Positions 43,875 through 53,962 of a stretch of DNA of 64,000 nucleotides are shown piece after piece. The DNA lies in contig CAVRJN010000008.1 in NCBI GenBank assembly GCA_963721585.1, positions 248,001-312,000 on the forward strand, given 5' to 3'. The position numbers and the translations under genes were made by a program. Every line of letters starts with the position of its first letter. The stretch's first letter is position 1. The notes under the pieces were generated by a model. That model had not been told where the DNA came from, did not search any database, and saw nothing but the letters and a program-made list of their open reading frames with translations. Source of the stretch: Bog-473 sp963721585. Lineage in GTDB: Bacteria; Actinomycetota; Acidimicrobiia; Acidimicrobiales; RAAP-2.

Positions 43875-45185
43875 GTGCGGATGATGGCGAGATGCTGCCT
43901 GGGTGCCGCCGTCACGCTGACGCTCCTCGTGGCGGCGACCCTTCCGGCAGCCGCCAAAGCGTCCACCGTGCATCCGCTCGTCGGTGCCTACTACTACCTC
44001 TGGAACCCCGAGAACTTTGCCGGAGGGACCCTGCGCGCCCATCTCGTCCCGCCGCAACTGCCGGCCGGCGCTCTCGTGAACTCCCAGAGCCCTCGGACGG
44101 CGGCCCGCGACATCACCAATGCCCGCAGAGCGGGCATCAACTTCTTCGCCATCGACTGGTGGCCCGATGACCCCGGGTACTCGGGAGAGGACTACCAAGA
44201 AGCCGACGGCGCCATGAAGTCGTTCCTGAAGGCCCCGAACATCTCCCAGATGCGCTTTGCGATGTTCTACGAGACCTGGAACCTGGGCTTCGATCCGGGG
44301 CGCGAATCAACGCCGGTGACGTTTCAGATGGAGCTGCATTTCGACGCGGACATGGCTTCGTTCGCAAAGGACTACTTCCACAACCGGTCCTATCTGCGCA
44401 TCCACGGCCGCCCCGTTGTCTTCTTGTACCTGACGCGAACCCTGACGGGCGACGTCGCCGGCATGATCCGAGGAGCACGGACCGTGCTGAAGGGGCTCGG
44501 CTTCAACCCGTACTTCATCGGGGACGAGGTCTACTGGCGCGTCACCCCTGAGAACCCCAACCCGGCCGGCCCGATCCTCACCACCACGCCGCAGGTCGGC
44601 CGCATTGAGCAGTTCGACGCCATCACGTCCTACATCCTCTATTACGGGGATCCCGATTGGCTGCTGGGTCCGACCAAGGATTTCACGGGCTATCCGGGCA
44701 CGACGGACATCGTCGCCGACGAGCGTCATCTGCTGAGCGAGTACAGCGCGGCGACCGATGGCCGGGTCCCGGTCATTCCCGATATCGCTTCGGGCTTCAA
44801 CGATCGGGGCTTCCGCCTCCCGACGAACCATCCGGCCCAACCTCGCCAGTGGCTGCCCGGCGAGGGCCCCGCCTCGACGCTCGACCATCTTTTCCGGTGC
44901 GTGGCGATCCCCGAGGTCTCCCCCACGGTTCCGATGGTGATGGTGACCTCATGGGACGACTGGAACGAGGACACCGGCGTGGAGCCCATCGGGGGCACCC
45001 CGACGGACGTCGATGACAGCCCGTCGGGCACGGCGTACACCCAGGGCTACACCTACGGTGGCGAGGGGCGACAGGCACTGAGGGTGCTCCGAGCGGACGT
45101 CACCCTGCTGGATCGGCGCTCCGCGGCCGTTGCCGACGGCCGCACGGGACCGTCCGAGGATGCGAGCCAGGCGAGCTCGTGTTGA
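43875..45185 (+). CDS. Secreted glycoside hydrolase family 99-like protein
   Basis: A 436-residue protein with a signal peptide (ARCCLGAAVTLTLLVAATLP). Motifs GAYYYLWNPENF near the N-terminus, INFFAIDWWPDDPGYSGEDY and MVMVTSWDDWNEDTGVEP are typical of GH99/GH71-like TIM-barrel glycosidases, with catalytic acidic residues expected in the last motif. It may cleave alpha-mannan or a related glycan. GTG start, with ATGs two and three codons further on. It diverges from YihY. Confidence 0.78.
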   Translation: MRMMARCCLGAAVTLTLLVAATLPAAAKASTVHPLVGAYYYLWNPENFAGGTLRAHLVPPQLPAGALVNSQSPRTAARDITNARRAGINFFAIDWWPDDPGYSGEDYQEADGAMKSFLKAPNISQMRFAMFYETWNLGFDPGRESTPVTFQMELHFDADMASFAKDYFHNRSYLRIHGRPVVFLYLTRTLTGDVAGMIRGARTVLKGLGFNPYFIGDEVYWRVTPENPNPAGPILTTTPQVGRIEQFDAITSYILYYGDPDWLLGPTKDFTGYPGTTDIVADERHLLSEYSAATDGRVPVIPDIASGFNDRGFRLPTNHPAQPRQWLPGEGPASTLDHLFRCVAIPEVSPTVPMVMVTSWDDWNEDTGVEPIGGTPTDVDDSPSGTAYTQGYTYGGEGRQALRVLRADVTLLDRRSAAVADGRTGPSEDASQASSC

Positions 45186-45330
45186 TGAAGTCGTCGGTGT
45201 CGCGGGGTCGTCACCTGGCCCGGTATGCCGAGGCGCTCTCAGGGGCGTAGGGTGGCACTGCACGCTCATCAGGAGCCCGGAAGACCCTTGCCGGCTCCGC
45301 GCTCCGGCGGGTGCGCACCGAGGAGGACCG

Positions 45331-45558
45331 ATGACCTCATCTGAGTGTTTGCAGGTTGCCGCACAGCTCGACGAGCACCACACACCTGCAACCAACGGCC
45401 GGATACCGGTCTGTCACACGTGCGGGGCGCGGACGGACGGCCCCACGGGGGAGCACCACGTCCTGCAGGAAGGACGCGTGAACCGCTCGACCGAGTGGCT
45501 CGACGCGCAGACGCGGATTCGGGCTATCGCCCATTCGCAGACGCAGCGCGGGCATTAG
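45331..45558 (+). CDS. Hypothetical small protein with a CxxC motif (75 aa)
   Basis: The frame opens MTSSECLQVAAQLDEHHTPA and has CHTCGARTDGPTGEHHV, a possible half zinc ribbon, then RSTEWLDAQTRIRAIAHSQT. AGGAGG lies five bases before the ATG, the strongest evidence it is translated. Function unknown. The 145 bases before it (45,186-45,330) hold no other recognisable element. Confidence 0.55.
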   Translation: MTSSECLQVAAQLDEHHTPATNGRIPVCHTCGARTDGPTGEHHVLQEGRVNRSTEWLDAQTRIRAIAHSQTQRGH

Positions 45559-45602
45559 GCCGAGGGTCCGGCCCTCGCGGGCGCAGGTCCGACCTCGCCG
45601 AG

Positions 45603-45860
45603 CTACCGGTCGGGCACCAGGGTGATGGCGTCTTCGGGGCAGACAGCGACACAGAGGCCGCACTCGTGGCACTGGTCGGCCCGCACCGTGTAGGCGGTCA
45701 TCCGGCGATGTGCCGTGGACCGGAGCTTGCCCAGCATTCCGAGCGCCGTGAAGTCCTCGGCGTCCATCCGCCGCACTTCGAAGACGTCGTAAGGGCAGAC
45801 CCGCACGCAGTCCCGCTTGGCCTCGCAGCGGCCGTGGTCGATGACAGGTCTCGTTGGCAC
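45603..45860 (-). CDS. Ferredoxin, 7Fe-like pattern
   Basis: An 85-residue bacterial-type ferredoxin. The C-terminal cluster is complete (CHECGLCVAVCPEDAI, CxxCxxCxxxCP). The N-terminal set, RCEAKRDCVRVCPYDVF, lacks the second Cys, the pattern of a [3Fe-4S] site, so a 7Fe ferredoxin is likely. Electron carrier for oxygenases or dehydrogenases. It follows the acyl-CoA dehydrogenase gene by 60 bases on the same strand. Confidence 0.85.
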   Translation of the reverse strand: MPTRPVIDHGRCEAKRDCVRVCPYDVFEVRRMDAEDFTALGMLGKLRSTAHRRMTAYTVRADQCHECGLCVAVCPEDAITLVPDR

Positions 45861-45919
45861 GGGCCCACACTACGAAGAAGGGATCCCCCGCGCACCGTGT
45901 TGCGAGCGAGGCCCGTCGC

Positions 45920-47161
45920 CTACGACCCGTCGAGCGGAGCCCTCCAGCCGGGCGACCCGGTACGCGCCCCGGCGGCCACCCGCAGCCCGATGTAGTTGCG
46001 CTGCGCCTCCACCGTGCCCGCCCCGAAGCACAGTCCCCGTATGTCCCGGTAGGCCCGCTCGAGCGGGTACTCGCGCGAGTAGCCGTAGCCGCCGTGGATC
46101 TGCATGGCCTCGTCGCAGACGAACTTGGCCGCCAAATTCGCGGCGGTCTTGGCCATCGCCGTCTCCAAAGCCGGCGGCGTCCCGTGCGCACCGGCGAGCC
46201 GGACGGCGCGGGCCAGCAGCATCCGGGCACCCTCGAGCTGCACGGCCATGTCGGCCAGCTTCCACTGCAGGCCTTGCAGCTCCGCCAAGGGACGTCCCCC
46301 GATGACCCGCTCGTTCATGTAGCGCACCGCATGCTCAAGTGCCCCCTGCGCCGCCCCGACGCACATGGACGCGTTGCCGCAGCGCTCGTGGTTGAGATGC
46401 GACAGCAGGACCTTGAAGGCCTCTGTGCTCGACGGATCGCCCGCCAAGAGCACATCGTCCGCCGTGATCTCGACGCCATCGAAGGCGAGCTCGGCCTCGG
46501 TGGCAGCGTGGATCCCCATACCTTTGTGGCGCCCCGTGATGGACACGCCCTCCCGGTCGGTGGGCACGATGACGGCGCCGATGCCCTTGGCACCCTCCCC
46601 ACCCGGCCAGCGGCACCAGACCAGCACCCCCTGGGCCACGTCGCCCAGGGTCGAGTAGTTCTTGTAGGCGTTGAGGCGCCAGCGTCCCGGCCCGTCCTCC
46701 GCCAACGCCGCGCGCATGTTCTGGACGGCCGACCCGGCGTCGGGCTCGGTGATGCCGATGCTGATCAGCGCGTCGCCGTCGGCCGCCGCCGGAAGCCAGC
46801 GCTCCTTCATGGCGTCCGGGCCCAGGTGCTCGATCCCCCGGGGCGGGCCGTTGAACGTGAGCTGGCAGCAGATGGCCGACGACACGTCGGCCCGGGCGAT
46901 CTCCTCCAGGACGATCGACGCTTCGACGTCGCCCAGGCCCAACCCGCCCCATTGCTCCCCTATCGTGATGCGCAACAGGTCGGCCGCCGCCAGGGCCTTG
47001 CGCACCTCGGGCGACACCGCACCCGCCTCGTCCGCCTCGTGGGCCCGGGGCGCCACCTCGCGCTCGGCCACGTCGCGGGCGAGCTGGCGCAGTGCGGCCT
47101 GGTCGTCGCTCTCGGCCAGCAGGTCGATACCGGGACCTGCGTCGTGCGTCGAACCGCTCAT
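45920..47161 (-). CDS. Acyl-CoA dehydrogenase family protein
   Basis: A 413-residue flavoprotein. IGITEPDAGSAVQNMRA is the substrate/FAD loop and FVCDEAMQIHGGYGYSREYP the conserved C-terminal helix region. The last motif reads FGAGTVEAQR, not YEGTxxxQR, so the catalytic base is at a different position, as in isovaleryl-CoA-type enzymes. It introduces a double bond in an acyl-CoA. The ATG overlaps the thiolase stop (ATGA), placing it in the thiolase/ketosynthase operon. Confidence 0.88.
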   Translation of the reverse strand: MSGSTHDAGPGIDLLAESDDQAALRQLARDVAEREVAPRAHEADEAGAVSPEVRKALAAADLLRITIGEQWGGLGLGDVEASIVLEEIARADVSSAICCQLTFNGPPRGIEHLGPDAMKERWLPAAADGDALISIGITEPDAGSAVQNMRAALAEDGPGRWRLNAYKNYSTLGDVAQGVLVWCRWPGGEGAKGIGAVIVPTDREGVSITGRHKGMGIHAATEAELAFDGVEITADDVLLAGDPSSTEAFKVLLSHLNHERCGNASMCVGAAQGALEHAVRYMNERVIGGRPLAELQGLQWKLADMAVQLEGARMLLARAVRLAGAHGTPPALETAMAKTAANLAAKFVCDEAMQIHGGYGYSREYPLERAYRDIRGLCFGAGTVEAQRNYIGLRVAAGARTGSPGWRAPLDGS

Positions 47162-48362
47162 CAGCCGAGCTCGGTGCCGACGATGCCGACGAAGCTGACG
47201 CCCTCGCCCGGCGCGCCGCCCAGGTTGTGAGTGAGCCCGAGCGTCCGTCCGGCACCCACGGTGTCGATCTGGCGGTCGGGCGGGGCCTCGCCACGAAGTT
47301 GCAGCCAGCACTCGAAGAGCATGCGCAGCCCCGAGGCGCCGATGGGATGCCCGAAGGACTTGAGCCCGCCGTCAGGGTTGACCGGCAACTCGCCGTCGCG
47401 GTCGAACGTGCCCTCGAGCACCTCCTTCCACGCCGTGCCCCGCTCGGCGAAACCCAGGTCCTCCATGAGGACGAGCTCGGTCGGCGTGAAGCAGTCGTGC
47501 ACCTCGGCCATGGCCAGCTGGGTCCGGGGGTCGGTGATCCCGGCCTGCGCGTAGGCGTCGGCCGCCGAGCGCACGACCTCCTCGAAGGTCGTGTAGTCGT
47601 ACGAAGGGTCGATCGGGCCGGCGGCGGGACCGGCCACGAAGGCCAGCGCCTTCACGTAGAGGGGGTTGTCGCAGTACTTGTGGGCGTCCTCGACCCGGCA
47701 GATGATGGCCGCCGCCGAGCCGTCGCTCACGCCGCTGCAGTCGAAGACGCCGAGGTCGCCCGCCACCAGCGGCGCCTTGGCGATCGTCTCCATCGAGACT
47801 TCCTTCTGGAACTGCGCCCGCGGGTTGCGCGCCCCGTTCTGGTGGTTCTTGAAGGCGATCCGGCTCATGACCTCTTTCATCTGGTCCTTGTCCACGCCGT
47901 ACTTGTGGCGTAGGAGGGGGCGAGGAAGGAGAAGGCGGCGGGCGACGACAGGCCGGGATCGGTGCCGTCGCCGACGGCCCGGATGCCGGTCAGGCCCGAG
48001 TACCCGGTGTCCTTGAGCTTCTCGACGCCGATGGCCATGGCGGTGTCGTAGGCGCCCGAGGCGACGGCGTAGCAGGCATTGCGGAAGGCCTCCGAGCCGG
48101 TGGCGCAGTAGTTCTCGACACGGGTGACGGGCTTGTAGTCGATTTTGAGGGGGCGCGAGAGTGTGGTGCCACAGACGCCCGAGGTCATGGTGCCCAGCCA
48201 GAAGGCGTCGATGTCGGCCAGCTCGAGACCGGGGACCGCGGCAATGGCCTCGGTGGCGGCGTCGGTCAGGAGGTCGTCGACGCCCTTGTCCCACAGCTCG
48301 CCGAAGCGGGTGCAGCCCATGCCGATGACGGCCACCTGGTCCCGAATGCCCTTGCTGCCCAT
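47161..48362 (-). CDS. Thiolase-like acetyl-CoA acetyltransferase, SCP-x type (one frameshift as read)
   Basis: The N-terminal frame, RDQVAVIGMGCTRFGELWDK, keeps the acyl-cysteine at Cys86 (VENYCATGSEAF). The frame changes near 47910 where one C is missing (TACGCC for TACCGCC) and continues HKYGVDKDQMKEVMSRIAF to VGAGRTLGLTHNLGG. About 400 residues restored. It is the SCP-x/acetyl-CoA acetyltransferase type and, with the ketosynthase-DUF35 gene four bases upstream, suggests a two-component acyl-CoA lyase or transferase. Confidence 0.82.
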
Positions 48363-48366
48363 CGGC

Positions 48367-49843
48367 TTACGCTCCTTGACTCTCGTTGACGTCCTCGGCG
48401 CCGGCCCGGTCGACGGCCGGGCGGGCCTTCCAGAAGTAATTGTGCACGCCCTGCGCCGTCCAGACGCGCCGGAAGGTCATGGAGACGCGATCTCCGATGG
48501 ACAGCTCCGAGGCGACGACGTCGGTGATCTCGCAGCGGTAGCGGCCGCCACCGTCGAAATCGACGATGACGCCGACGACCGGCGGGGACAGGCTGAAGGC
48601 CAGGTGGTCGATGGTGAAAGTGGCCACGGTCCCGGGCACGTCGGCGAGGCGCTCGGGTTGCATCTGGTCGATGGTGTGACACGACAGGCAGGCCCGGGTC
48701 GGAGGCATGTGGCGGAACCCGCACACGAGGCAGCGGCTGCCTGCGAAGGCGTACTTCCACTGTTCGGAGCGGTGCACGGTCGGCGCCCCGGGCCGTTCGG
48801 GGTCCGGCCGGCGTGGGGGCTCGCGGCGCAGTTGGCCGCGCCAGGTCAGGAAGGTCGCATACGGCAGGTCGTCGCGTCCGGCCGCCACCTGTTCGGCCAC
48901 CGACGGCACGCCGGCCTCGGCCCGGGCCGCCTGGGCACCGGTCAGCGCCTCGGTGGTCCGCAGCACCAGCGCGTCGGCCCCGTCGGCCAGCGACAGCACG
49001 ACGATCACCTGTCCGGGCTCTGCCCGGTCGAGGACGTCGCACAGCGCGACGGCCGCCTGAGCGGCGCCGAGGTTGCCGACGGACCCGTTGAGGTCGGGAG
49101 CCAGAGCGCCCTCGCGCACGCCGAGCCCCTTCGAGATCGCCTTGACGGCCCGTACGTGCAGGCCGGTCACGATGGCGTGGTCGACGTCGCCCTCAGCCAG
49201 GCCGGCGTCCTTGAGTGCGGCGGCAAAGGCCTCGCGGGCCAAGGGCACATAGAGCTCCTCGCCGAAGCGCTCCTCCCAGACGTGCGAGTCGGCCTCACCG
49301 GGGACGCGCCAGCGGTCGAGGAACTCGTCGCTGGCGGCTCCCCGCCCGATCAGCTCGGCCACTGCACCGTCGGGCGCGCACAGAAGAGCGGCGGCGCCGT
49401 CACCGCTGTCGCGCTCCTCGGCCGAACCGGCGAGACCGGTGCGCAGATCCGAGACGATGGCCAGAGTGGTGCGACCACCACCGGAAGCCGCACCCAGCGC
49501 CTGCAGCAGCGAGCCGACCGCCGACCGCGACGACCCGGTGAAGTCATAGGCGCCGCAGCCGCGTCCGAGGCCCAGGGCGGCGTGCACCGTCGTCGCGCTC
49601 GGTCTTGTCCAGGTACGGGGGGTCCGGCGTCGACAAGAAGAGGTCCTGCACGGCCCGCGCTCCGGGACCCACTGCCAATGCCCGCCGGCCGGCCTCGACG
49701 CCCAGGGTGGTCGTGTCCTCGTCGTGGGACGCCACGGCCCGGGTGCCCCGGCCACCGCCGCTCCCGAGAACACCCTTGATGGCCGAACGCTGAAGTCGCC
49801 AGAAGGGCAGATACGTCCCCCAGGCTGCAATGCCGCTGCTCAT
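48367..49843 (-). CDS. Ketosynthase III/HMG-CoA-synthase-like domain fused to a DUF35 OB-fold (one frameshift as read)
   Basis: The N-terminal frame, MSSGIAAWGTYLPFWRLQRS, is typical of HMG-CoA synthase/KAS III-like proteins. The frame changes near 49590, after YLDKT, and continues ATTVHAALGLGRGCGAYDF through LNGSVGNLGAAQAAVALCDV. After about residue 310 a DUF35 module follows: CLVCGFRHMPPTRACLSCH (zinc ribbon, four Cys) and an OB-fold ending near TFRRVWTAQGVHNYFWKA. About 491 residues. Fused KAS-like/DUF35 proteins are thought to act with thiolase-like partners on CoA-esters; the thiolase follows directly. An operator copy lies 99 bases upstream. Confidence 0.78.
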
Positions 49844-49941
49844 GGACCGATCATTCCAGACATCGCCGGCACCTCACACATCCACATCGAGCTCGGAAAG
49901 GTCGGGCCGCCGCTCGCGCGCCAGGGCATCCAGGCACCCGA

Positions 49942-49963
49942 TTACTGACAGCCGTGTCAGCCT
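49942..49963. promoter_or_regulatory. TGAC-N6-GTCA operator, site 6 (ketosynthase-DUF35 operon)
   Basis: TTACTGAC, six bases (AGCCGT), GTCAGCCT, in the 166-base gap before the minus-strand ketosynthase/thiolase/acyl-CoA dehydrogenase operon. The other flank is the end of the secreted repeat protein, so the only promoter it can serve is that operon. Confidence 0.6.
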
Positions 49964-50009
49964 CACTCTATAGGCCGGCCCCCGCGGGGCGCCCCGAACG
50001 AGAGGCCGC

Positions 50010-51982
50010 CTATCCCGCGATCCCCACGATGGGCTTGTTGAGCACGATCGAACCTGTGGAGCCGTAGAAGGTCGGGCCATTCGTCGTCGGATAGGTGAAG
50101 ACCCCGCCATCGGAGGCGCTCAGGTAGTAGCCGTTGGACACCGCGGTCATCCCCACGATCGGCTTGTTGAGCTTGATCGAGCCGGTGGAACCGTAGAAGG
50201 GGGGCCCATTGGTGGTCGGATAGGTGAAGATGCCGCCGTCGGACGCGACAAGGTAGTAGCCACCGGAGAGCGGCGCGGCCATGCCCACGACCGGCTGGTT
50301 GAGGGTCAATGAGCCGGCGGAGCCCTGGAAGGTGGCGTCGCCGTAGTTGAAGATGCCGCCGTCGGAGGCCACGAGGTAGTAGCCCCTCCCATCGGGGGTG
50401 GCCGCCATGCCGACGACAGGCTTGTTGAGCTTCAGGCTGCCCGTCGAGCCGTAGAACTGGGCGTCGCCGTAGCTGAAGATGCCCCCGTCGGATGCCACCA
50501 GCCAGTAGCCCGCCCCGTCAGGCGTCAAGGCCATCCCGACGATCGGCTTGTTGAGCTGAATGGAGCCGGTGGAGCCGTAGAACTGCGCGCTGCCGAAGGA
50601 GAAGATCCCGCCGTCGGAGGCGACCAGGTCGTAGCCGTCACCGCCGGGCATGACCGCCATACCGACGATGGGCTTGTTGAGCGGCATGCCGCCCATGGAG
50701 CCGAGGAAAGGCGCGCCGGACCCGTAGCTGAAGATCCCGCCGTCGGATGCGACGAAGCGGTAGCCGGTGCGGGCGATCGGCGCGGTCATGGCGAAGGCGG
50801 AGAAGGTGCCGGCAGTCGGCCTGTAGCTGCCGACCGCGACGCAGGACCAGTCCGTCAGGCAGGACTCGGCTGCGAGCGTCGTCTGCAGTGTGCCCTGGTT
50901 CGGCGTGTTGGACACGATCGACCACGTGGTGCCGTTCCACGTGAGCGCCAGGCTGGCGGGCGACGGACCCGTGGTGGCGACTGCCGAGCCCACCGCGCTG
51001 CACGTCGTCGCGCTGAAGCAGTCGACGCCGGTCAGTCCCTGGCTCGCCGTGGCCGAGGTGTCCGGCACGGTGGCCGTGATCGCCCACTGCGTGCCGTTCC
51101 AGCTCTCGATCAGGTTCTGGGAAAGAGACCCGGCCAGGTTGGTCTGGCCGACCGCCTGACAGGACGAGACGCCCGGCGCACGACACCGAACTCAACTGGC
51201 TGCCCAGGGCGGACGACGGCTGAGGCGTTGCGAGCAGCGTCCACGCCGTGCCGTTCCACAGTTCGCTGAAGGACGAAGCCGCGCTGGACTGGGTGTCGCC
51301 GTTCCCGACCGCGAGGCACCAGCTGGCGGTGACACAGTCCATGCCGGTTGCGCTCGGCACGGGGGTGCTCGTCGTGGGCGTCGGAGTGGAGGCGGTGGTT
51401 CGCCGTCAGGGTGGTGCCATTCCACTGGTTCCCGAAGATCGAGCTCGTGCCACCGACGGCGGCGGTGCCGAGGACCTCGCACGTCGTGGCGGAGACGCAC
51501 GAAACCGAAGAGAGGGTCGCAGAGGTGTTGCCGGCCGGAACCGCGGCGGTGGCGAAGGACCACGCGGTGCCATTCCACGTCTCAGCGACGGCGGGACCGG
51601 TCGTGGACCCGCCGACGGCGAGGCAGAAGGTGGTCCCCACGCACGACACCGAGCGCAGGGAGTCACCGGTGGTGGCCGGCGCGTCGACGCTGGGCACCAC
51701 GGTCCACGACGTGCCGCCCCACTGCTCAATGAGGGTGTCCCCGGTACCACCGAGGTTCTCCGAGCCCACCGCGACGCAGAAAGTGGACGTCGTACACGAC
51801 ACATCGTTCAGCACGTTCGAGCCCGACCCCGCGGCAGCGCTGGAGCTCGTCCAGTTCGTGGCCGCCACGGTGGGCGGGCTGGTGATGGTGCCGGCACCGG
51901 CGGGCGGGGACGCCAGAGGGCCCGCGAAGAGCGCCATCAACGTGCCGGCCGCGACAACAAGGAACATCCGGAATGCAGGCAT
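50010..51982 (-). CDS. Secreted repeat protein (two frameshifts as read)
   Basis: Signal peptide (MFLVVAAGTLMALFAGPLAS), then BNR/Ycf48-like repeats of the SCxxxxxCxAVGxxxxG type, each ending GTxW (for example LRSVSCVGTTFCLAVGG). The last 270 codons are eight GYWLVASDGGIFSYGD-type repeats. Frame changes occur near 51396 (an extra G) and near 51180 (a lost CG); both fall inside repeats and restoring them gives 657 residues. Its repeats match those of the large broken gene at 27,908, so these are paralogous surface proteins. Confidence 0.78.
50013..50790 (-). repeat. Eight GYWLVASDGGIFSYGD-type protein repeats
   Basis: Tandem protein units of about 35 residues with the core SDGGIFxYGxAxFxGSxGSxxLNKPIVGM. 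Two units near the end carry an insert (TYPTTNGPxF). DNA identity between units is higher than in the gene at 27,908, notably the two TTNGP units (50,080-50,250), suggesting more recent duplication. Confidence 0.85.
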
Positions 51983-52055
51983 GACCGCCCCCTCGACTTC
52001 TTGGCTAGCTCTGCGGGCAGCGTAGGTCGCGACGGCGGCGCCGTCGAGGGGCTAA

Positions 52056-52799
52056 TCACGCAACCGCCGTGACGACCAGCTCCCAGCTGTCGAGCTCGAG
52101 CGGGCCACCGCCACCGGCCCGGAACTCCACGTCGTGGAAGCCGGCCGCTTCGAGCCAGACCACCCATTCGGGCGGCGTGGGCAGCCGGACGAAGTAGGAG
52201 GCACGGCTGGCCGGGGCACCCGCCCGGTGCACCGTGCGTTCGATCACCATCCGCCCGCGGATCGGGTCGAAGGTCGAGAGCTCAATCATGGTGTCGTCGC
52301 CGCGCTGGACCACCACCGCGTCGGGTGCCGGCGTGAAGTGACGCACGCCGCCGTCATGGTGCATGGTGTCGATCGCCACCCTCCCACCTTCTCGGAGGAC
52401 GCGGTGGAACTCGCGCAGGACACGATGGCAGTCCGCGTCGTCGTAGTAGCCGAACGAGTTCAGCCAGCACACCACCGCGTCGAACGGCCCGTCGACCGGA
52501 AGGGCCCGGACGTCCCCCTCGAGGTAGGTGACGGTGTCCGGGCGCAGGTGCGGATCCGTGCGGGCCTGCTCCAGGTAGGCCGGCGTCAGGTCGACGCCCG
52601 TCACCTCCATGCCCGCCGCCGCCAGACGACGCGCGATGCGACCATGGCCGCAGGGCGCGTCCAGAATGCGAGCGCCGTCCGGGAGGTCGAGCAGGCCCAG
52701 GATCTCGGCCGTGTCGGCATCCGAGTGCGCGTCGTCGATCGACTCCTCGTAGAAGTAGAGGTAGTCGTCGCCGAAGGTTCCCGCCATGTCGAACGTCAT
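52056..52799 (-). CDS. Class I SAM-dependent methyltransferase
   Basis: A 247-residue methyltransferase. ARILDAPCGHGRIARRLA is motif I with Pro in place of Gly, EVTGVDLTPAYLEQA motif II and PFDAVVCWLNSFGYYDDADC the motif before the catalytic region. The C-terminal beta-sheet segment (FVRLPTPPEWVVWLEAAGFH) resembles small-molecule methyltransferases. Substrate unknown. It diverges from a thioesterase gene 33 bases away. Confidence 0.84.
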   Translation of the reverse strand: MTFDMAGTFGDDYLYFYEESIDDAHSDADTAEILGLLDLPDGARILDAPCGHGRIARRLAAAGMEVTGVDLTPAYLEQARTDPHLRPDTVTYLEGDVRALPVDGPFDAVVCWLNSFGYYDDADCHRVLREFHRVLREGGRVAIDTMHHDGGVRHFTPAPDAVVVQRGDDTMIELSTFDPIRGRMVIERTVHRAGAPASRASYFVRLPTPPEWVVWLEAAGFHDVEFRAGGGGPLELDSWELVVTAVA

Positions 52800-52832
52800 G
52801 CGCCATCATCGCCGCCGCTAGGGTCGGCGCGC

Positions 52833-53682
52833 ATGCCGAGCCCCGAGGACCTCTCCTTCGATGCGGCCTCGGCGATCGACGAGACCGGCGACGGCGACCT
52901 CTTCGGGGCCGCCGTCCATCCTCAGTGGTCCGTGGGCGACAAGCCCAACGGCGGCTATCTCCTGGCGCTGCTGGGTCGGGCCGCCCGCGCCGCCGCCCAC
53001 CGTGCCGGTGCGCCGGACTGGGAGGTGGTGTCCGCCTCCATCACCTACCTCCGGCCGCCCGCCCTCGCGCCTGCGACCGTGCGGACGACGCTGCTGCGAA
53101 CGGGCCGTACCGCCGCCCACGTGCGCGCAGTGCTCGCCCAGGGACGTGACGATTTGGTGGACGCCGTGCTGGTCCTGGGAGACCTTCCAGACGAACCCGC
53201 CGTGCGCTACGACGGCACTCCCGCCCTCCACGCCCCGGACCCCGACGACTGCGTCCGCCTGACGTCAAAGATCCCGACCGGTGTCCACGTCGGGATCCTG
53301 GACGTGCTCGACCAACGGCTCGATCCGGCCACTGTTCCGTTCACGCTCTCTGCCCCGCGGGCCGGAGCGCCGGCCGAACTGCAGGGGCTGGACGAGGTTC
53401 GCCGACGGGCGGGAGCCCGATCCCCTCTCGCTGCTGTTCTTCGTCGACGCCATCCCGCCTGCCACGCTCATGATCGGCTCCACCGGCTGGGTCCCGACGC
53501 TGCAGATGTCGGCCTACGTCCGGGCGCGTCCGGCGCCCGGATGGCTCGGCATCCGCATGACTGCCGGCCTCGTCGCCGACGGGATGGTCGACGAGACGTG
53601 CGTGCTGTGGGACAGCCGGGGCCACATGGTGGCGCAGTCCACCCAGCTGGCCCGGCTCCGCTTCCCCGACGAAAGCGACTGA
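52833..53682 (+). CDS. Acyl-CoA thioesterase-like double-hotdog protein (one frameshift as read)
   Basis: The frame starts MPSPEDLSFDAASAIDETGD and contains GDKPNGGYLLALLGRAARAA and SASITYLRPPALAPATVRTT, typical of hotdog thioesterases of the TesB/acyl-CoA-thioester-hydrolase-like family. Near 53385 an extra G (CAGGGGCTGG for CAGGGCTGG) changes the frame, and reading continues WTRFADGREPDPLSLLFFVD to GHMVAQSTQLARL. Restored length 282 residues. Substrate unknown. Confidence 0.78.
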
Positions 53683-53695
53683 CCCGGTCGCGACA

Positions 53696-53866
53696 TCAGG
53701 CCGCCTTCTCCCCGTCGTCCTCGTCGGCATCCTCCTCGTCGTCGGCGTCGTAGCAATCCCACGAGCAGTAGCCCTCGGCCCGCGGCGACACCGGGTGGAA
53801 CCGGCAGCGCGGGCACAGCTCCGTCGTCATGATGGCGCTCTCTTTCGATGTGTCGATCGTCTGCAT
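53696..53866 (-). CDS. Small zinc-ribbon-like acidic protein (56 aa)
   Basis: MQTIDTSKESAIMTTELCPR, then CxxC...CxxxC in CPRCRFHPVSPRAEGYCSWDC, and a strongly acidic tail of Asp/Glu. The four cysteines suggest a zinc site. GGGAGGGAA stands seven bases before the ATG. An ATG at residue 13 (53830) is an alternative start. Role unknown; small Zn proteins of this kind occur singly in actinobacteria. Confidence 0.65.
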   Translation of the reverse strand: MQTIDTSKESAIMTTELCPRCRFHPVSPRAEGYCSWDCYDADDEEDADEDDGEKAA

Positions 53867-53907
53867 GGTCGTTCCCTCCCGACTCGTGCCAGCGTCAGAA
53901 CGCAAAA

Positions 53908-53935
53908 GAGCCGCTTCCCTGATGGGAAGCGGCTC
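53908..53935 (-). terminator. Rho-independent terminator (12-bp stem, TTTT tail)
   Basis: On the minus strand: GAGCCGCTTCCC, four-base loop ATCA, GGGAAGCGGCTC, followed by TTTTGCG. The stem is perfect. It stands 27 bases after the stop of the 48-aa reading frame and 41 bases before the zinc-ribbon gene, so it most likely ends the small transcript that starts near 54,112. Confidence 0.8.
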
Positions 53936-53962
53936 CTCGACGTCAGGACTGGTCGGAGTCCT

